The translations under genes and the position numbers were made by a program. From Oceanococcus sp051252075 (GTDB lineage: Bacteria; Pseudomonadota; Gammaproteobacteria; Nevskiales; Oceanococcaceae): a stretch of DNA of 64,000 nucleotides. The stretch spans positions 62,001 through 126,000 of the forward strand of contig JBPOFU010000001.1 of the NCBI GenBank assembly GCA_051252075.1. The letters run 5' to 3'. Shown piece by piece: positions 25,716-34,438 of the stretch. The number at the start of each line of letters is the position of its first letter. The stretch's first letter is position 1. A model generated the notes under the pieces. It saw only the letters and a program-made list of their open reading frames with translations, searched no databases and was not told the DNA's origin.

Positions 25716-26501
25716 ATGCTCAAGAACCTACCCAATGACAGCATCACGAAAACACTGATCGTTGCCATAGCGCTTTGCTTGGTCTGTTCCGTGTTCGTCT
25801 CCGTCTCGGCGGTTTATCTCAAGCCACTGCAAACAAAGAACAAACTGCTGGATAAGCAGAAAAACATTGTTCAAGTTGCCGGAATTGAACTGAACGGCCG
25901 CAGTATTCCGGAAGCTTTTGAAAATATTGAGGCCAGAGTTGTCGATTTGCAAAGCGGTGAATTTGCCGACCACATCGACGCCACGAGCTACGATCACCGT
26001 AAAGCCACCAAAGATCCTGCGCAGTCACGGGAATTGGAAAAAAGCGAAGACAAGGCTGGTATCAACCGCCTCGAGCGCTATGCAACGATTTATCTGACCC
26101 GCGATGGCAACGGTAATATTGAAAAGTTGATCTTACCCATGCGTGGTTACGGCCTATGGTCAACTTTATGGGGCTTTATGGCTCTTGAAGGCGATGGCAA
26201 TACCGTGATCGGCTTGTCTTTCTTTGAACACGCCGAAACACCGGGCCTAGGTGGCGAAGTGGATAACCCTAAATGGAAAGCCTTGTGGCCCGGTAAACAG
26301 GTCTACAACGCCGAGGGTAAAGTCGCATTGAAGTTAGTCAAAGGCGTAGTCGACAGCAATACGGTTGACGGCCAGCACAAGATTGACGCTCTTTCCGGCG
26401 CAACCTTGACCAGTAACGGCGTAAGCAACTTGGTGAACTTCTGGATGGGCGAGCAAGGTTTTGCCTCCTTTCTGCAAAAACTCAACAAAGGACAAGGCTG
26501 A
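25716..26501 (+). CDS. nqrC: Na+-translocating NADH:quinone reductase subunit C
   Basis: 261 residues from the ATG at 25716, preceded by GAAGGGG; a TTG at 25710 overlapping nqrB is the alternative. One N-terminal membrane helix (about 12-35) anchors a periplasmic FMN-binding domain. The covalent FMN site is the threonine in DALSGATLTSNGV (about residue 225). The stop codon overlaps the nqrD ATG (TGATG), indicating coupling. In the complex it passes electrons between the iron centre of NqrD/E and NqrB. Confidence 0.95.
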   Translation: MLKNLPNDSITKTLIVAIALCLVCSVFVSVSAVYLKPLQTKNKLLDKQKNIVQVAGIELNGRSIPEAFENIEARVVDLQSGEFADHIDATSYDHRKATKDPAQSRELEKSEDKAGINRLERYATIYLTRDGNGNIEKLILPMRGYGLWSTLWGFMALEGDGNTVIGLSFFEHAETPGLGGEVDNPKWKALWPGKQVYNAEGKVALKLVKGVVDSNTVDGQHKIDALSGATLTSNGVSNLVNFWMGEQGFASFLQKLNKGQG

Positions 26502-27160
26502 TGGACAACGTCAAACAAATCGTTACCGAACCGGTCTTTGACAACAACCCGATCACCCTTCAGGTATTGGGGATTTGCTCTGCACTGGCGGTCACCTCCA
26601 ACATGAACACGGCGGTGATCATGTGCTTGGCATTGACCACAGTAACCGCATTTTCCAACTTTTTTATTAGTCTGATTCGCAACCATATTCCGAGCACTAT
26701 CCGGATTATTGTGCAGATGACCATCATTGCATCACTGGTGATTGTGGTAGATCAGGTTCTGAAAGCATACGCCTACGGCGTATCCAAACAGCTTTCCGTT
26801 TTCGTCGGACTGATTATTACCAATTGCATTGTCATGGGACGGGCAGAAGCGTTCGCCATGAAGAATCCACCTATCCCTAGCCTGCTTGATGGTATCGGCA
26901 ACGGATTAGGCTACAGTGTCATCCTCCTTTTCGTCGGTTTCTTCCGCGAGCTATTCGGCGCCGGCTCACTGTTCGGGGTCAACATCCTGCCGCTGGTTAC
27001 CGATGGCGGCTGGTACACCCCCAATGGCTTGATGCTACTGCCACCTTCGGCCTTTTTCATCATCGGCCTGTTCATTTGGGGCGTACGCACTTGGAAGCCG
27101 GCTCAGGTTGAGAAGCCGGATTATCAAATCCATGCGGTACACCGGACGGAGGTGATCTGA
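26501..27160 (+). CDS. nqrD: Na+-translocating NADH:quinone reductase subunit D
   Basis: 219 residues with six predicted membrane helices. Paired cysteines in the half-helix segments (for example in the TNCIVMGRAEAFAM stretch) match those that coordinate the intramembrane iron-sulfur centre shared with NqrE. It overlaps nqrC and nqrE at both ends (TGATG), so subunit production should be coupled. NqrD and NqrE are related to RnfE and RnfA, but the operon content identifies Nqr. Confidence 0.96.
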   Translation: MDNVKQIVTEPVFDNNPITLQVLGICSALAVTSNMNTAVIMCLALTTVTAFSNFFISLIRNHIPSTIRIIVQMTIIASLVIVVDQVLKAYAYGVSKQLSVFVGLIITNCIVMGRAEAFAMKNPPIPSLLDGIGNGLGYSVILLFVGFFRELFGAGSLFGVNILPLVTDGGWYTPNGLMLLPPSAFFIIGLFIWGVRTWKPAQVEKPDYQIHAVHRTEVI

Positions 27161-27768
27161 TGGACATCTATATCAACCTGATTTTAAAGGCCGTCTTTGT
27201 AGAAAACATGGCCCTGGCCTTCTTCTTAGGCATGTGCACGTTCTTGGCGGTATCCAAGAAAATTTCTACCGCCATAGGCTTGGGCATCGCCGTTGTAGTG
27301 GTACAAGTGATTACCGTACCTGCCAATAATTTGGTCTACACCTATTTGTTAAAAGACGGCGCGCTGGCTTGGGCTGGCCTGCCCGAAGTGGATTTGTCTT
27401 TCCTAGGCTTGATTTCCTACATCGGTATCATCGCAGCGATGGTGCAGATCCTGGAAATGACTTTGGATAAGTACTTCGCCACGTTGTATAACGCTTTGGG
27501 TGTTTTCCTGCCGCTGATCACAGTGAACTGCGCCATTCTGGGCGGCTCGCTGTTCATGGTAGAGCGCGATTACAACTTCGCAGAATCGGTGACTTACGGC
27601 ATCGGTTCTGGTGCTGGCTGGGCTTTGGCCATTGCTGCCATGGCTGGTGTGCGCGAAAAACTCAAGTATTCCGATGTACCTGATGGCCTACAAGGCTTGG
27701 GTATTACCTTTATTTCCGCGGGTCTGATGGCGCTGGGTTTCATGGCGTTTTCTGGCGTCCAGCTGTAA
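27160..27768 (+). CDS. nqrE: Na+-translocating NADH:quinone reductase subunit E
   Basis: 202 residues, six membrane helices. Cysteines in GMCTFLAVSKK and VNCAILGGSLF are the expected ligands of the NqrD/NqrE iron-sulfur site. Its start overlaps the nqrD stop and nqrF follows after 18 nt. It would form the central pore-like pair with NqrD through which electrons cross the membrane. Confidence 0.96.
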   Translation: MDIYINLILKAVFVENMALAFFLGMCTFLAVSKKISTAIGLGIAVVVVQVITVPANNLVYTYLLKDGALAWAGLPEVDLSFLGLISYIGIIAAMVQILEMTLDKYFATLYNALGVFLPLITVNCAILGGSLFMVERDYNFAESVTYGIGSGAGWALAIAAMAGVREKLKYSDVPDGLQGLGITFISAGLMALGFMAFSGVQL

Positions 27769-27786
27769 GCCCAAGGACTACTTAGC

Positions 27787-29007
27787 ATGCAAGAAATTAT
27801 TTTAGGCGTCGGTCTATTTACCGGCATTGTCTTAGCTCTCGTCACGCTTATTCTGGCGGCACGCTCACGCTTGGTCGCTAGTGGCAATGTCACCATTGAA
27901 ATCAACGGTGAAAAAACCATAGAAGCCCCAGTCGGCGGCAAACTGCTAGGCACACTCGCCGATGCGGGCCTGTTCGTTCCGTCTGCGTGTGGCGGCGGTG
28001 GCACATGCGCTCAATGTCGCGTGCAAATCCATGATGGTGGCGGCTCCATATTGCCCACTGAGACTTCGCACATCACCAAACGGGAAGCCAAAGAAGGCGA
28101 CCGTCTGTCGTGTCAGGTTGCTGTTAAACAAGACATGAAAATCTCGGTGCCGGAAGAGGTCTTCGGCGTCAAGAAATGGGAATGCACGGTGCGTTCCAAT
28201 GACAATGTCGCCACTTTCATCAAAGAATTGGTGCTAGAACTACCTTCAGGCGAAAATGTCGACTTCCGTGCTGGTGGTTACATACAAATTGAATGCCCCG
28301 CCGATGAAATCGACTACAGCACGTTCGATGTCGATGAAGAATTCCGTGGTGATTGGGATCACTTCAAGTTCTGGGATCTCAAGTCCAAACCGAAAGAAGG
28401 TGCCCTGCGCGCTTACTCCATGGCGAACTATCCGGAAGAGGAGGGCATCATCATGCTCAACGTCCGTATCGCCACACCGCCACCGCGGCAAATGGATCTG
28501 CCCCCAGGCATTATGTCGTCCTACATTTTCAACCTGAAAGCGGGCGATAAAGTCACTATTTCCGGCCCGTTTGGCGAGTTCTTTGCTAAGAAAACTGAAG
28601 CCGAAATGGTCTTTGTGGGTGGCGGTGCCGGTATGGCGCCTATGCGCTCCCATATTTTCGATCAATTGCGTCGCATCAAAAGCGATCGCAAGATGAGCTT
28701 TTGGTACGGCGCTCGTTCAAAACGTGAAATGTTCTACGTGGAAGATTTCGATATGTTGCAAGGGGAGAATGACAACTTCCAGTGGCATGTCGCCCTTTCT
28801 GATCCGCAAGAAGAAGACAATTGGGATGGCTACACCGGCTTTATTCACGAGGTGTTGTTTGACAACTATCTGAAAGACCACCCTGCTCCGGAAGATTGCG
28901 AGTTCTACATGTGTGGACCGCCAATGATGAATGCGGCTGTTATCAAAATGCTCAAAGATTTGGGTGTAGAAGATGACAACATCATGCTGGATGATTTCGG
29001 GGGCTAA
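27787..29007 (+). CDS. nqrF: Na+-translocating NADH:quinone reductase subunit F (NADH dehydrogenase component)
   Basis: 406 residues. A membrane anchor (about 4-25) is followed by a ferredoxin domain (about 35-130) with [2Fe-2S] cysteines in SACGGGGTCAQCRVQ and LSCQ, an FAD-binding domain with RAYSMANYP (about 208-216) and an NADH-binding domain with GGGAGMAPMRSH and YMCGPPMM. It takes electrons from NADH and passes them to the rest of the complex. It is followed 17 nt later by nqrM. Confidence 0.97.
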   Translation: MQEIILGVGLFTGIVLALVTLILAARSRLVASGNVTIEINGEKTIEAPVGGKLLGTLADAGLFVPSACGGGGTCAQCRVQIHDGGGSILPTETSHITKREAKEGDRLSCQVAVKQDMKISVPEEVFGVKKWECTVRSNDNVATFIKELVLELPSGENVDFRAGGYIQIECPADEIDYSTFDVDEEFRGDWDHFKFWDLKSKPKEGALRAYSMANYPEEEGIIMLNVRIATPPPRQMDLPPGIMSSYIFNLKAGDKVTISGPFGEFFAKKTEAEMVFVGGGAGMAPMRSHIFDQLRRIKSDRKMSFWYGARSKREMFYVEDFDMLQGENDNFQWHVALSDPQEEDNWDGYTGFIHEVLFDNYLKDHPAPEDCEFYMCGPPMMNAAVIKMLKDLGVEDDNIMLDDFGG

Positions 29008-29024
29008 AGGAGTACACTCACATC

Positions 29025-29219
29025 ATGCTTTCTATGATCCTCGTATCCTTTGTCGTCATGCTGCTCGCCGTTGCTGGAATGGCGATAGGCGTATTAGTAC
29101 AAAACAAGCCCATTAAGGGCAGCTGTGGGGGCGTTGCCAACCAAGATGGGTTCGACTGCGCATGCGCAGCCGCAGGCAAACCGCTACAGTGCGAAATCGA
29201 TAATCAATCGGCTTCTTAG
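29025..29219 (+). CDS. nqrM: (Na+)-NQR maturation factor NqrM
   Basis: 64 residues: one N-terminal membrane helix (about 3-26) and a cysteine-rich tail with the SCGG, DCACAAAGKPLQC pattern. NqrM is needed to deliver iron to the NqrD/NqrE centre. In many Vibrio-type operons apbE lies between nqrF and nqrM; here nqrM follows nqrF directly, so the flavin transferase gene must be elsewhere if the pump works. Confidence 0.93.
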   Translation: MLSMILVSFVVMLLAVAGMAIGVLVQNKPIKGSCGGVANQDGFDCACAAAGKPLQCEIDNQSAS

Positions 29220-29233
29220 GGAGAACCGCCGTA

Positions 29234-29635
29234 ATGCTTCATAACGCCAGTGTGCGCGACTATATGGCAGCCAATTTGGTCACCTTTAAACCGCAACAGG
29301 ATTTGTTGCAGGCTATTCATCTGCTATTGGAAAACGGTATATCAGGTGCTCCAGTGACCGATAGCTTGGGCAATATTATCGGTTTGCTGTCAGAAAAAGA
29401 CTGCATCAGTGCTTCACTCAAAGCCGGCTATGAACAACAAAGCCAAGGCAAAGTCGAGGACTTCATGACCCGTGATGTGAAAACCGTTGATGCGGAAGAT
29501 AGTATCTTGACCGTGGCCAAGCTGTTTATAGAAACACCCTATAAGCGCTATCCCGTCATGGATGACAATGCTCTGGTTGGTCAAATTAGCCGCCGCGATG
29601 TTCTCCGCGCAATCCAAGTCATGAGCCAGGGCTAA
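29234..29635 (+). CDS. CBS-domain pair protein
   Basis: 133 residues made of two CBS repeats (about 1-60 and 72-130), each with the typical V-T-D-x-x-x and G-x-I-S-x-x-D endings. CBS pairs bind adenine nucleotides and act as energy sensors. It has a GGAGA ribosome site and starts 14 nt after nqrM in the same direction, so it may be read through from the nqr operon. No effector domain is attached; the partner is unknown. Confidence 0.88.
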   Translation: MLHNASVRDYMAANLVTFKPQQDLLQAIHLLLENGISGAPVTDSLGNIIGLLSEKDCISASLKAGYEQQSQGKVEDFMTRDVKTVDAEDSILTVAKLFIETPYKRYPVMDDNALVGQISRRDVLRAIQVMSQG

Positions 29636-29660
29636 ACCCTAACTCGACGGAGCCCGGCCG

Positions 29661-31475
29661 ATGCGCCATATGGCAGGCCCGGCTGATGATCAGCCAAACG
29701 ATGACAGCAACGACAGTCGTGACGAATGGCGAGCCGTTTGGCGCTTGCTGCCGTACTTACGGGCCTTTCCTCGGCGTATTGCTATGGCTATGGCGCTGCT
29801 ATTGGCTGCCAAGCTTGCCAATGTCGCGCTGCCGTATGCTTTAAAGCTCATTGTTGATGGCCTCGATGGCAAAGGCTTGCCCGATGGCGCACACGTTGCG
29901 ATACCCATTGCACTGTTACTCATATACGGCGCTCTTCGCTTCGCAACGGTCGCTTTAGGGGAAATACGCGATCTGGTTTTCGGTCGAGTAACCGAGAACG
30001 CCATGCGTCAGGTGTCTTTATCCGTATTTCAGCACCTGCACCGCTTGGACTTAGACTTTCACCTCAGTCGCCGTACCGGTGGCTTATCCCGCGATATTGA
30101 ACGCGGCGTTTCGGGCGTACGCTTTTTGCTGCGCTTCATGCTGTTCAATATCATCCCCACTTTGCTGGAAATCGGCTTAGTTGCAGGAATCTTGCTCGGC
30201 ACTTTCGGCTGGCAATACGGATTAATCATTGTTGTTGCGGTGGTTGCGTACATCGCATGGTCAGTCAAAGTCACCGAATGGCGCACCGATCACGTTCGCG
30301 AAATGAATAGCCTGGATTCGAGAGCCAACACGCGTGCAGTTGATGCGCTGCTGAATTTCGAAACGGTAAAGTATTTCGGCAATGAGGCGTTTGAGGCCAA
30401 GCAATACGACTCAAGCCTGAAACGCTGGGAAGCCGCCATGGTGCGCGGCCGCATGTCTTTGGCGGCACTCAATGGTGGACAAGCGTTGATCATCGCGATT
30501 GCCGTTACCTCTATGATGTTGATGGCCGCTGGCGGCGTCAGTCGCGACGAGATGAGCATAGGCGACCTGGTCATGATTAATGCCTATATGATCCAGTTGT
30601 TCGTCCCACTCAATTTTTTAGGATTTGTCTATCGTGAGATCAAGCAGGCCTTAGCCAATATGGCGCGTATGTTTCGTCTGCTGGATATCCCGGCACGCAT
30701 GGTCGACAAAGCTGATGCACAAGAACTAACGCCGGGCCCCGGCCCTGTTATTTTCGACAATATTGATTTTAGCTACGTTCCGGAACGACAAATCCTGAAT
30801 CGCGTCAGCTTCGCGATTCCCCAAGGTCAAACCGTGGCGGTGGTCGGTAGTAGCGGCGCTGGAAAATCCACCTTGGCCCGCTTGCTGTTTCGTTTCTATG
30901 ATCCGCAAGCCGGCAGCATCCGCATACACGACACCTGCCTAAGCGATTACGCACAGGATAGTTTGCGCCGCAATATAGGCGTGGTCCCGCAAGATACAGT
31001 TCTGTTTAACGATACGATTGCTTACAACATAGCCTATGGATGCCCCGGTGCCAGTGAGGCTGATGTCGCACGGGCCGCGGATTTGGCACATTTGTCGGAC
31101 TTCATCGCTCGCTTACCGCAAGGCATGGCCACTACGGTAGGTGAGCGTGGCCTGAAACTCTCTGGCGGCGAAAAACAACGTATTGCTATAGCCCGCACGA
31201 TTTTAAAAGACCCGGGCATCCTGATATTCGACGAAGCAACTTCGTCTTTGGATTCTGTCTCAGAACGAGCCATATTAGACGCGCTAAGAGAAGTGGCGCA
31301 GCGGCGTACAACACTGGTCATTGCCCATCGTCTCTCTACCGTGGTCGATGCTGACAATATCGTGGTCTTAGATCAAGGTCGCATTGCCGAGCAGGGCAAT
31401 CACCAAGAGTTGCTCACAAAAAACGGGCTTTACGCCCGTTTATGGAATATGCAGCAACAAAACGACGATCAATAA
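29661..31475 (+). CDS. Atm1/HMT1-type ABC exporter (permease-ATPase half transporter)
   Basis: 604 residues. Six membrane helices (about 38-325) are followed by an ATPase domain (about 360-598) with Walker A SSGAGKST, Q-loop VVPQDTVLF, signature LSGGEKQR, Walker B ILIFDEATSSLDS and the switch histidine in AHRLST. The FNFETVKYFGNE-type segment and overall order match Atm1/ABCB7-like exporters that move glutathione conjugates or metal complexes. It begins 25 nt after the CBS gene. Its end overlaps the convergent barrel gene by 7 nt. Substrate is unknown. Confidence 0.9.
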   Translation: MRHMAGPADDQPNDDSNDSRDEWRAVWRLLPYLRAFPRRIAMAMALLLAAKLANVALPYALKLIVDGLDGKGLPDGAHVAIPIALLLIYGALRFATVALGEIRDLVFGRVTENAMRQVSLSVFQHLHRLDLDFHLSRRTGGLSRDIERGVSGVRFLLRFMLFNIIPTLLEIGLVAGILLGTFGWQYGLIIVVAVVAYIAWSVKVTEWRTDHVREMNSLDSRANTRAVDALLNFETVKYFGNEAFEAKQYDSSLKRWEAAMVRGRMSLAALNGGQALIIAIAVTSMMLMAAGGVSRDEMSIGDLVMINAYMIQLFVPLNFLGFVYREIKQALANMARMFRLLDIPARMVDKADAQELTPGPGPVIFDNIDFSYVPERQILNRVSFAIPQGQTVAVVGSSGAGKSTLARLLFRFYDPQAGSIRIHDTCLSDYAQDSLRRNIGVVPQDTVLFNDTIAYNIAYGCPGASEADVARAADLAHLSDFIARLPQGMATTVGERGLKLSGGEKQRIAIARTILKDPGILIFDEATSSLDSVSERAILDALREVAQRRTTLVIAHRLSTVVDADNIVVLDQGRIAEQGNHQELLTKNGLYARLWNMQQQNDDQ

Positions 31476-32263
31476 TAGTCGTCGCTGCCACCATCCTGTC
31501 CAAACAGGTAGGTCACATTAAAGCCAATGTTGAACATCGTGATGTCTTGGCTTTCTGGACGATTGCGCGCTGCATTCGGCGTGGATACGTCCGACATAGT
31601 TTGCGTTTCATCGTAATACTGGTTGTACTCGAAGCTAATCCGCGTAGAGCCGGATAAACGCATTTGTATTCCTGCCCCCCATGACAAGCCCGAATCGCCA
31701 AAACCGGTGAACTCACGATTATCGCTGTCACCACGGGCATCCGCTGCGCCGTTGTTGTTCAAATCGTAAACGGTGCTTTCATCCGAGTGGCCGGGTAGCC
31801 GACGAATACTGTAGTCAAATTCAGCGTAGCCTATCGAGGCAACTAAAGTCAGAGAATCGTTAATATTCAACTGCGGCTTTAGATAAATGCCGTACAGGGA
31901 ATCCAGCTTCAAAGTCTGCGTATTGTCTTGATTTTCGATGCTATCGGAATCCAAAGGCACACCGTAGCGCGCCTCAACCGCCAAGAAGGCGAATGGCTGC
32001 CAGCCGCCGCGCAGTTCCAACAAGGTATTAATGCCGGGCTCCGCAACACGAAACTGCGGTGTGCTGTTGCTGTCAGTATCGCCTTGGTCGCCGTCGCCAC
32101 CAAGCCGGCGGTCCAGCAATCCCGTTACTTTGGTGACATTCAAACCACCAGCAGCGTAGAAGCCTGTGGAGCCTTCAGTCACGTTAAACCAGTCGGCCTG
32201 GGCTTGTGAAACGCCGACACAACCTAGTAGCAGCACTAGCGCTTGAAATTTACCCTTCATCAT
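31469..32263 (-). CDS. Outer-membrane beta-barrel protein
   Basis: 264 residues from the ATG at 32263, the first codon of the signal peptide (cleavage near AQA-D); an in-frame start at 32320 gives a non-signal leader. The mature sequence has alternating polar and hydrophobic strands with long acidic loops (GGDGDQGDTDSN, NNNGAADARGDSD). It resembles OmpA/OprF-like small porins of the outer-membrane beta-barrel group, without an OmpA peptidoglycan domain. The acidic loops would suit calcium or other cation binding or a saline habitat. I cannot assign a finer family. It ends in DDYY. Confidence 0.7.
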   Translation of the reverse strand: MMKGKFQALVLLLGCVGVSQAQADWFNVTEGSTGFYAAGGLNVTKVTGLLDRRLGGDGDQGDTDSNSTPQFRVAEPGINTLLELRGGWQPFAFLAVEARYGVPLDSDSIENQDNTQTLKLDSLYGIYLKPQLNINDSLTLVASIGYAEFDYSIRRLPGHSDESTVYDLNNNGAADARGDSDNREFTGFGDSGLSWGAGIQMRLSGSTRISFEYNQYYDETQTMSDVSTPNAARNRPESQDITMFNIGFNVTYLFGQDGGSDDYY

Positions 32264-32457
32264 CCATCCCGTGATCGATTTTTGTCCGACCGGCACATCG
32301 CCGAGACATAGCATCCCCAATGGCTGGAACAGTAGGTAAGGCGGGCAAAAAAGTCAATGGAAACACGTACAAAGCGATACTTTTCCAGCGCTTTTGTAAT
32401 AAAAACTTCTTTTTGCTGTCACCGGCGTTGAATATGTCGCTGGCAGTCTACTGCCAC

Positions 32458-33588
32458 ATGAAAAGAAATAAGAACCGCATTGCTTACGGAATTATGGGAT
32501 ATGGGCGTGGCCACGCCATGCGAAGCAGCGCCTTAATTAGGCGACTACAAGACGCTTACCACGTCAAAGTCTATGCAGGTCCAGACGCCTATGCCGTGAT
32601 GAAAGATGAGTTTGACTGCGAGTTGATCCCTTGTATTCATTATCGCTATGGCAGCAGTGGCAGCATCGATCCGTTCAAAACCGTATTAGCGAACATAGGC
32701 CCAACCGCAGACTTGCTTTTTGGCGGCCAAGGTACTCGCACAATCTCCCGCAGTTGGGATGAATTCCGTCCCGACCTGGTCATTTCAGATTCTGAGTCGT
32801 GGAGCCATCGCATAGCGAATGCTCGACGCATTCCCCGGATTAGCATCGACCATGTCGGAGTCATGGCCTATTGTTCGCCCGACTTCCCAAAGAGCGATGC
32901 GCTCAATGCTCAACGTGATCGTATGGGCTATTTGGCAATGATGGGGGTGCCCGAATTCGCCATCGTGTCCAGCTTTTATCCGGCTCCAACGCGCTACCCC
33001 AATGTGCGCGTAGTAGGACCCATCCTGCGCGATATCGTTCAGCGCGCCGAAGTGAGCCAAGGCAAACACCTCATGGCCTACTTCAACAAAGGGGAATATC
33101 AGTTCCACGATGGTATGGCGCAAGCGCTACAAGCCTGTGGCCGACCTGTGATCGCCTACGGCACGCCTTATCGCGGACAAGATGGCAACGTGCTCTACAA
33201 GGGCCCTAGCCAGGAAGGCTTTGTCGCTGATATGGCAAGCAGTGCAGCGGTTATTTCCACCGCTGGGCATCAATTGGCCAGCGAATGTTTATGGCTGCGC
33301 AAGCCTATGCTACTGCTGCCGGAAGACACTGTTGAGCAAAGATTAAATGCCCATATGGCTTGTCAGATGGGTATAGGCGATCAAGCTTCGCTTGCTGATC
33401 TTAGCGGCTATGACATACAGCGCTTTTTGCGTCGTCTCGATGAATTTAGTGGGGGCATCAACTTCCACCGCCGCGATGGTGGTGAGGAGGCTTGGGCAAC
33501 ACTCCAACATGCATTGGATGACGCGCTACGGTCGCGCCGCACGCGGCCGAGGCGTCTGGCCATACGTAGCAGCCTGCTACCGGCCTAA
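32458..33588 (+). CDS. MJ1255/VC2487-type glycosyltransferase
   Basis: About 376 residues from the ATG at 32458; other in-frame starts at 32434 and 32320 precede the family similarity and none has a strong ribosome site. The start IAYGIMGYGRGHAMRS is the donor-independent N-terminal motif of GT-B enzymes of this family, and the C-terminal half holds GTAGHQLASE-like residues (VISTAGHQLASECLWLRKPML, cut here into its key STAGH and E) that bind the nucleotide sugar. It belongs to the MGT/MurG-like superfamily. Acceptor and sugar are unknown. It is divergent from the barrel gene. Confidence 0.75.
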   Translation: MKRNKNRIAYGIMGYGRGHAMRSSALIRRLQDAYHVKVYAGPDAYAVMKDEFDCELIPCIHYRYGSSGSIDPFKTVLANIGPTADLLFGGQGTRTISRSWDEFRPDLVISDSESWSHRIANARRIPRISIDHVGVMAYCSPDFPKSDALNAQRDRMGYLAMMGVPEFAIVSSFYPAPTRYPNVRVVGPILRDIVQRAEVSQGKHLMAYFNKGEYQFHDGMAQALQACGRPVIAYGTPYRGQDGNVLYKGPSQEGFVADMASSAAVISTAGHQLASECLWLRKPMLLLPEDTVEQRLNAHMACQMGIGDQASLADLSGYDIQRFLRRLDEFSGGINFHRRDGGEEAWATLQHALDDALRSRRTRPRRLAIRSSLLPA

Positions 33589-33606
33589 ACCTGTTGGCGC
33601 GCGAAG

Positions 33607-34371
33607 TTACAACGTCATGTTATGGCTGGTCTCACCGTCCAACTGGCCATCGGCGCGATAACGACGCTCAATAAACTGTGCCTCAGTTTGGCTTAAACGC
33701 ATGCCACTGATAGATCGCGTTCCATACAACGGTGAGCATATAAAAGGCGGCGCAAGCAATCGCTCCAGCGCCAAACCCACACCTGTGTCCGGCAAACTTT
33801 CATCCGGGTAGGGTTCTCGCCGCTGCATCATTTCAAACATGGCCGGCAAATCTTGGCCCGTAGCAAGCGCCTTATCCAAGCCTAGAGTCACCGATCGCAA
33901 TTTCGGCCAAGGGGTGTCCAATAAAGCGTTGCTTAAGCCGTGTACGCCCGGCGAGACGGCACACGGGGGGGCTTGCTCACGATTGCTGAGATACACCAGA
34001 TCAGAGCGCGTGCCCAGTAATAAATTGAAACCCGAATAGGCTGCTCCATCGTCCAATAAAGTTTGCGCATAATCCTGCAAATCTAACGGTGGCTTAGGCC
34101 TGCACAAGTAATTCGCAACCAGCTCACCGCGTGAGCGCACTCCCGGCTTTACCGCAGGCTCTCGAATATTGGTTAGCGCCGCGAAACGCCCGTCCCTTGT
34201 CACTCCCATCCAAGTGCCGCCAGCCAACAAATCGCGGCCAGCTAAGACTTGCGGCGCATCGCCCCAATAGGCCAAGGGCGCAGTCGGACGCGCGTGTTGC
34301 TCATCACGATTGGCCACAACGATGAGTGGGGTTTCACTCTCCGGCTGCCAGGAAAAAGTAATCAGACACAT
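33607..34371 (-). CDS. NRDE/TANGO2 family protein
   Basis: 254 residues. The chain begins MCLITF, with Cys2 exposed after methionine removal, and carries the name-giving NRDE motif at about residues 21-24 and a GGTWMGV segment near 52. These are typical of the TANGO2-like Ntn-hydrolase-related family. Function in bacteria is not settled; haem trafficking has been proposed for relatives. The gene is divergent from the NADH dehydrogenase gene, with 67 nt between them that include a CTAC/GTAG inverted repeat around 34396-34411. Confidence 0.85.
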   Translation of the reverse strand: MCLITFSWQPESETPLIVVANRDEQHARPTAPLAYWGDAPQVLAGRDLLAGGTWMGVTRDGRFAALTNIREPAVKPGVRSRGELVANYLCRPKPPLDLQDYAQTLLDDGAAYSGFNLLLGTRSDLVYLSNREQAPPCAVSPGVHGLSNALLDTPWPKLRSVTLGLDKALATGQDLPAMFEMMQRREPYPDESLPDTGVGLALERLLAPPFICSPLYGTRSISGMRLSQTEAQFIERRYRADGQLDGETSHNMTL

Positions 34372-34438
34372 AAGGCAAAGGGTTCAGAAACTACTACAAA
34401 TGTGGTAGAAAGCGCGCTCATTTTCTCAAGATGTTGCG

